Assembly: GCF_004022425.1 (NCBI RefSeq) | Contig: NZ_RBZY01000039.1 | Span: 1 to 32,186 of the forward strand | Length of the DNA stretch: 32,186 nucleotides | Source of the DNA: Microbacterium enclense | GTDB taxonomy: Bacteria > Actinomycetota > Actinomycetes > Actinomycetales > Microbacteriaceae | Direction of reading: 5' to 3' | In this document: in pieces, positions 29,874-32,186 of the stretch | Position numbering within the stretch: the stretch's first letter is position 1 | Layout: every line of letters begins with the position of its first letter | Program-made: the position numbers and the translations under genes | Notes under the pieces: model-generated | What the model saw: only the letters and a program-made list of their open reading frames with translations | What the model was told of the DNA's origin: nothing | Database searches by the model: none

Positions 29874-31931
29874 TCAGAAGCGCCCCCCTCCGCGGCGAGC
29901 ACGCGAGCCGCCGGACGACGACCCGCCGGAGCGACCGCGGGAACCGCCCGAACGGGAACCGCCGCCGAATCCGCCACCCCCGCCGCCGAGCATTCCGCCT
30001 CCGCCGAGCATCCCGCCCAGTCCGCCGCCGCCGAATCCGCCGCGCGAGCGAGAGCCGCCGCCCAGGAGAGCATTGACGGCGATGCCGCCCAGGATGGCGC
30101 CCATCATGTCGCCTCCTCCGCCGTTCCCGCCGCGGCCGCCGCCGAACGCGCCCACGTCGTTCTGCGCCAGGGAGGCTGCCTGCCCGGCGAGTTCGGCGGC
30201 GCGTTGCGCGAACGGGAGCGCGGACACGGGGTCGGCGGAGCGCAGCTGCTCGGCCTGGACGAGCGCCGCGCCCGCCTCGGCCAGCCGCGTACGGGCCGTC
30301 GGGCCGATGGCGCCGCGACGGGCGGAGATGAAGTCCTCGGTGGCCGAGACCTGGGAGCGCGCCTGGACGAGGAGGGCATCGAGCTGCGACTCGGCGCGAC
30401 GGCGGCTCTCGGCGGCGTCCTGAGCCGCTCCCACCGCCGCGTCGATCGCCGCGTTGCCCTGCTCGAGCGCGGCGAGGGCCCGCAGCGGGGCCGTGCGCGG
30501 GGGCGTGAGCGCGGCTCGTCCGGCGTCGAGCTGTGTCCGCGCGGTCGCGACGGCGCCGGCGATGCGGCCGTCGGGGTCGGGCAGCGCGGCCGCCGTGGCG
30601 AGGTCGCCCTCGATCTCGGCCACGAGGTCGGCGGCGCGACGCTCCGCGGCGGACAGGTCGTCGGCGAGCGAGGTGACCGCCTTCTCGAGGCTTTCGGCCT
30701 GGGAGAGCGCGGCTTCCGCGGCGCGGATGGCGACCGCGGCCTCGCCGGTGGACCCGGCGGCGATCGCCCGCTCGGCGGCCTCGAACTGCTGGGCGGCGAG
30801 CTCGAGGCGGTCGCGGGCCTGGGGCGGGTTATCGGTCACGGTGGCCAGCGCGTCGTCGGCGTAGCGCTCACGCAGTGACGCGAGGTCGCGCGCGGTCGCA
30901 TCCAGCGCCGTGGCGGCCACGGAGTGCCGCTCGCGCGCCCGCGCCAGTGCGCCGGGCGCGTCGGACTCGAGGGCCCGCAGTTGCTCGAACGCGGCGGCCT
31001 TGGCATCCAGAGCCTCGTCGGCCGACGCGCACAGGCGCAGGATCTCGACGTAGCCTGCACGCCGCTGGTCCGCGGTCTCGGGCACGTCGTCGTCGAGCTG
31101 TTGCGAGATCGTGAAGGCGCGGTCGAGGTCGGCCTTCGCCTGGGCGAGCGCCTCGGCGTACGGCGCGGCGGCGTCGTCGCCGAACTGGGCGCGGGCGAAG
31201 CCGAGCTCCTGCTCGCTGGTCTTCATGGCGTCGTCGGTCGCGACGAGCGCGGACCCCGCGCGGCGCGACAGGTCGTCGAGGCTCTCGACGGGGACGGTTC
31301 CGCTGGCGGGCGCTCCGCGGCGGCGACGCAGCCATAGCCACAGCAGGCCGCCCCCGAGGGCGAGCACGAGGAACACCACGAGGGCGATGAGGGCCACGTC
31401 GGGCCCGCTGCCGGCGGGTGCGGGCGGCTGGGCGGGCTCGGCTCCGCGGGCGGCGGCGGTGATGCCGGTCGCCGCGGCGTCGGCCGCGCCGGCGTAATCG
31501 CCCGCGGTCAGCGCCGGCTGGACGCGCTCCTGCTCGATGTCGGCGAGCTGGTCCGCCGTCAGCGGACCATCGTCGACATCGCCCGAGAGGTAGTAGGCCC
31601 GCCCATCGATCGAGACCGCGAGCAGATACTGGTGCGGTCCCAGTTGGTTGCGGTTCGCCGCCTGGTTGGCCCAGTCGGCGGCCGAAGCCGGCTCGGTGAA
31701 GTCGTCGACGAAGACGACCCACATGTCGAGCCCGGTCTGCTCCGACAGGCGCACGAGCCGCGACTGCACCTCGGCCTCCTGCGCGTTGGTCAGGACGTCG
31801 GCCTGGTCGAGGACGTAGCTGGACCCGAGCGGCGGCGGCGGGACGGCCCACGCCGGGGCGGCCAGGCCGAGGACCGACGCCGCCGCGATCACGAGACCCG
31901 TCATGATCGCTGCCGTCTTCGGCTTGTGCAT
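29874..31931 (-). CDS. TPM-domain membrane protein with long coiled-coil and Gly-rich tail
   Basis: This 685-residue protein has a signal peptide (cleavage after AWA, residue 29), an extracellular TPM (Psb32/phosphatase-like) domain at about 36-160 (VLDQADVLTNAQEAEVQSRL, GLDMWVVFVDDF, QYLLAVSIDGRAYYL), one membrane helix (178-201) followed by RRRR, a long Ala/Glu/Arg-rich helical region (about 215-585) likely to form coiled coils in the cytoplasm, and a Gly/Ser/Arg-rich tail (591-685). AAGGGG lies 5 bases before the ATG at 31931. A PspA gene follows, an arrangement seen in other actinobacteria, which suggests a joint role in membrane stress. The catalytic status of the TPM domain is uncertain. 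Confidence 0.92.
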   Translation of the reverse strand: MHKPKTAAIMTGLVIAAASVLGLAAPAWAVPPPPLGSSYVLDQADVLTNAQEAEVQSRLVRLSEQTGLDMWVVFVDDFTEPASAADWANQAANRNQLGPHQYLLAVSIDGRAYYLSGDVDDGPLTADQLADIEQERVQPALTAGDYAGAADAAATGITAAARGAEPAQPPAPAGSGPDVALIALVVFLVLALGGGLLWLWLRRRRGAPASGTVPVESLDDLSRRAGSALVATDDAMKTSEQELGFARAQFGDDAAAPYAEALAQAKADLDRAFTISQQLDDDVPETADQRRAGYVEILRLCASADEALDAKAAAFEQLRALESDAPGALARARERHSVAATALDATARDLASLRERYADDALATVTDNPPQARDRLELAAQQFEAAERAIAAGSTGEAAVAIRAAEAALSQAESLEKAVTSLADDLSAAERRAADLVAEIEGDLATAAALPDPDGRIAGAVATARTQLDAGRAALTPPRTAPLRALAALEQGNAAIDAAVGAAQDAAESRRRAESQLDALLVQARSQVSATEDFISARRGAIGPTARTRLAEAGAALVQAEQLRSADPVSALPFAQRAAELAGQAASLAQNDVGAFGGGRGGNGGGGDMMGAILGGIAVNALLGGGSRSRGGFGGGGLGGMLGGGGMLGGGGGGFGGGSRSGGSRGRSGGSSSGGSRARRGGGRF

Positions 31932-31960
31932 GCATTCCCCTTCGGCGCTGAGGCCCCCAC

Positions 31961-31988
31961 TCTATAAAGCCCCTCGGACACGCAGGAA
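31961..31988 (-). promoter_or_regulatory. Candidate promoter of the TPM/PspA unit
   Basis: On the minus strand TTCCTG (31988-31983) and TATAGA (31966-31961) are 16 bases apart, upstream of the TPM gene RBS. The AT-rich -10 stands out from the GC-rich surroundings. Confidence 0.4.
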
Positions 31989-32039
31989 GGCTCGGCGCGT
32001 CCGCCCTCAGCGCACAGGCTCGGCGCATAGGCTCGGGCG
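31988..32039 (+). repeat. Three short repeats AGGCTCGGCGC
   Basis: AGGCTCGGCGC occurs at 31988-31998 and 32016-32026, and a variant AGGCTCGGGCG at 32029-32039. The third copy overlaps a TAGGCT -10-like box (32028-32033) before the DUF3097 gene. The copies may be chance duplications or regulator contacts. Confidence 0.4.
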
Positions 32040-32054
32040 TTCGAAGGGAGCCCC

Positions 32055-32186
32055 ATGGACGATCGCTACGGCACCGACGTGCTCGCCCGCGGCTGGCGCG
32101 ACGCCGGGCGCAAGAAGGCCGCTGAGGTCGCGGCATCCGTCGATCTCGTGGTCGAGGTCGCCGGCGATGGATTCTGCGGAGCGGTC
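32055..32186 (+). CDS. DUF3097 family protein (partial, 5' end only)
   Basis: The first 44 codons are present; the gene runs off the window. MDDRYGTDVLARGWRDAGRK followed by VDLVVEVAGDGFCGAV matches the N-terminus of the actinobacterial DUF3097 family as I remember it (YGxDVL near the start, then LVVE...GFCGAVV). GAAGGGA (32043-32049) precedes the ATG, and a TAGGCT box at 32028-32033 could be the -10. The function of the family is unknown to me. Confidence 0.75.
   Translation, partial: MDDRYGTDVLARGWRDAGRKKAAEVAASVDLVVEVAGDGFCGAV

Noticed and set aside
1..32186. CRISPR array, phage-defence system, secondary-metabolite cluster, tRNA or rRNA
   Set aside because: No regularly spaced repeats, no helicase/nuclease defence genes, no NRPS/PKS genes and no tRNA-like cloverleaf were seen on reading through.

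Overview
The window is 32,186 bases of very GC-rich DNA, tightly packed and with almost every gene assignable. GC-rich codon use, many GTG starts, four-base stop/start overlaps (ATGA or GTGA), TANNNT -10 boxes placed 6-7 bases before start codons (leaderless genes) and an IdeR/DtxR-type iron box all point to an actinobacterium, most likely Microbacterium or a close relative in the Microbacteriaceae. The genus is inferred from style and protein content; no rRNA is present to confirm it. No gap between genes exceeds about 155 bases. I saw no tRNA, rRNA, CRISPR array, insertion sequence or phage gene.

Layout. Bases 1-3854: a 27-bp hairpin repeat, metY (minus), a short-chain dehydrogenase (plus) and a 14-helix-type MFS exporter (minus). 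Bases 3931-16473: a catabolic island with a GntR/FCD regulator (minus) facing twelve plus-strand genes. These are a beta-hydroxyacid dehydrogenase, a CUT1 ABC importer (two permeases and a lipoprotein, no ATPase), a CaiB/BaiF CoA-transferase, a crotonase-fold protein, an amidohydrolase-2 lactonase-like protein, an RraA/HMG-aldolase-like protein, an FAH-family protein resembling 2-keto-3-deoxy-sugar-acid dehydratases, a D-2-hydroxyacid dehydrogenase and an aldehyde dehydrogenase resembling 2-oxoglutarate semialdehyde dehydrogenase. A perfect palindrome, TATTGT-AG-ACAATA, sits between the regulator and the operon. Bases 16552-18385: phosphoribosyltransferase, ung and a GNAT acetyltransferase. 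Bases 18395-19766 (minus): an M4 metallopeptidase of protealysin type with its emfourin-like inhibitor. Bases 19818-24730 (minus): a complete five-gene peptide/nickel-type ABC importer, every gene overlapping the next. Bases 24867-28970: alpha/beta hydrolase, AhpD-like protein with a tyrosine phosphatase, an iron-box-controlled SIP-domain protein, an HExxH small protein and an arginase-family protein. Bases 29030-31931 (minus): a TPM-domain membrane protein followed by PspA, ended by a strong hairpin. Base 32055 onward: the start of a DUF3097 gene.

How the genes work together. The island at 3.9-16.5 kb is the most interesting part. It reads as one inducible pathway: import of an unknown (sugar-like or sugar-acid-like) solute, redox and lactone-opening steps, a CoA-transfer/crotonase branch, and an end section (FAH dehydratase, then semialdehyde dehydrogenase) that should deliver 2-oxoglutarate as in the lower Weimberg route. 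No sugar kinase, sugar-acid dehydratase or transporter ATPase is present, and the crotonase lacks both classical catalytic glutamates. I cannot match the combination to a described pathway from memory. The rest of the window is largely ordinary actinobacterial chromosome, apart from the M4 protease/emfourin pair, repeated leaderless promoters and a strikingly frequent GGATGCC/GGCATCC heptamer.
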